This document shows, in pieces, positions 62,652 through 64,000 of a stretch of DNA of 64,000 bases. Within the stretch, counting starts at the first letter, position 1. Each line of letters begins with the position of its first letter. Source of the DNA: Eutrigla gurnardus (lineage: Eukaryota; Chordata; Actinopteri; Perciformes; Triglidae); contig OY741266.1 of the NCBI GenBank assembly GCA_963514095.1, positions 14,639,986 to 14,703,985 of the forward strand, read 5' to 3'. Both the position numbers and the translations under genes were made by a program. The notes under the pieces are model-generated. The model was not told the origin of the DNA, did not search any database, and was given only the letters and a program-made list of their open reading frames with translations.

Positions 62652-64000
62652 GATGAACAGCTTACTTTTATTAGTTGTACCAACTTCCTTGTGCTTCTTA
62701 CTCCATTATGCTGCAGTCACACATGCATAACACATATCTGTAGTCTGATACAGTGGAGCCTAAAATTGCATTGCCATGTCAGTGCAACACTAAGTCAGTG
62801 CTGGGCAATAATTACATATGTGGGTGTAAAGATACATGTACAGAAAATGTAGGATTTTGTAATCGTAAAACACACAAAAATACTCTGGTAAAACCCAAAA
62901 GCTTGAATGCTATAGTGTATTGTATATAGCTGAATACCAACATAATAGGTTATGATGATATTAAATGATTCTATATTGACTTTCAAATAAAGTAAAGTAA
63001 TAAAAAAATACATTTCAAATGCTGCTAGCTCAGAAATGGAGCCCAAATGTGCTAAAATGGGGCTCAGATTGAAACACTCTCAGATATGTATCTCTAAGAG
63101 TAACAGACTGGTTCCCCTGGTGTTGGTCATGTGTTGCTGTAGGATCACATGCCTGTGTATTGAGGGTGGAGGGAGGTAATGTCACCAGATGGCCATCAAA
63201 GCCCCCTTCCCACCTCTTCCATCTGCACAGATGCTTTGGACACAGCGCTGTACAGCAACCTGGCCACAGATTGGTTACTCTGGAATCACCATCAGCAACA
63301 GCTCCACATTACTGATTACTGAGGCCAACACTCACACCTTGCTAACTGGAATTGCCTGTAAAAATAAACATCATGCAGCTCAGGATGTACTGTAGGGGCC
63401 TTGCCATAATAACCCCCCCCCCCAAGCCGCCTATAATGGGCACAGTGCCAGGCAGACAGATCAGCGCTTCTGACCCAGCATGGGCCACAGTGCAGGAGAG
63501 GGATGACTCAGCTGGCTGTCCTTCACGGTGGACCCCAGGGGTTTTTTGAGGGATTAGTTGGGCTCTGGGGGCAAGGGGTTGGACACCTTCTTACACAGCC
63601 AGGCATAACAAGACACCAGCCAGACAGCGTGCTGTGGTTCATACCTTTTATTTTCAAAATGTAGAGTTTGCACAAATTTCCACTACACACCGGAAAGTTA
63701 CTACTACTATCAACAATATCTGCTGATAGCTGCACTACATATGCATCTTTGAGAACATAATGCAGGTTACTTTGAGCTCATCGGTTGAGTCTGAGCAGGT
63801 CAACACATCACCAGAGAAACTATGGTGAACAGTGGAGAACTCTGACACAGTTGAAAGGGTTCCCAGCCCTCCGGAAATGTCCAAATAAATGTCTGTGAAC
63901 CAAGCAGTGCTTAGCAACAGGGCCTCAGCCTCTCTCAATGGGAAAAGGGAAACATTTTCTGGGGTTCTTCTGCTATTGCCCCCAGAATGGAGTTCCCTCA

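Larger units (their letters stand above)
60237..64000. other. myh10 intron upstream of the first exon in the window
   Basis: No N-terminal myosin exon was found to the window edge. The region contains a small MITE (60786-61061), a large palindrome (61669-62651), a poly-C run (63413-63423), and otherwise unrecognised sequence. Confidence 0.6.

Noticed and set aside
62700..64000. Search for the myh10 start-codon exon
   Set aside because: No sequence resembling the conserved myosin N-terminus was found on the - strand; the exon must be beyond the window.

Overview
This window is nuclear DNA from a ray-finned fish, probably a percomorph-like teleost. It contains two large vertebrate genes with short exons and GT-AG introns, long pure GT/CA microsatellites, tRNA-derived SINEs of the usual teleost type, and remnants of hAT, DIRS-like and LINE elements. 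There is no bacterial, viral or organellar gene content. The species cannot be named from the sequence.

Left part (1-about 11,600, + strand): the 3' half of a ubinuclein gene, most likely ubn2, a subunit of the HIRA histone H3.3 chaperone complex. Nine coding exons (793-9175) encode 767 residues plus the stop: the conserved middle domain, a very long Ser/Pro-rich exon, and a conserved C-terminal end. Upstream exons lie outside the window. A 3' UTR follows, with a pure (GT)93 tract and candidate poly(A) signals.

Middle (about 11,600-18,284): a convergent, tail-to-tail interval. It holds a 1-kb AT-rich repeat field built on a GTCATAGTATA core, interrupted by a truncated SINE/LINE tail. It also holds the probable 4.2-kb 3' UTR of the next gene, which contains a 1.19-kb 39/40-bp minisatellite of about 30 copies and a strong hairpin.

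Right part (18,285-64,000, - strand): most of myh10, the heavy chain of non-muscle myosin II-B. I placed 40 constitutive coding exons with consistent splice phases. They run from about residue 116 (human numbering) to the stop and encode 1,862 residues; the ATG exon is beyond the right edge. No frameshift or stop was found. The gene carries the hallmark alternative exons of MYH10: a B2-type 63-nt exon in loop 2, and in loop 1 a B1-type exon followed by two further in-frame candidate microexons (15 and 18 nt). This three-microexon loop-1 cassette is the most interesting candidate system here, because it could diversify ATPase and ADP-release kinetics in neurons.

The large myh10 introns hold most of the mobile DNA: a hAT element with a BED-finger remnant and target-site duplication, an internally deleted ZBED-like transposase, a DIRS-like RNase H remnant, two tRNA-derived SINEs (one with a perfect 12-bp duplication), a LINE endonuclease remnant, a small MITE, and a 983-bp near-perfect palindrome bounded by TTAA. 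The two genes have unrelated jobs (chromatin assembly and actomyosin contractility); nothing suggests they work together beyond linkage.
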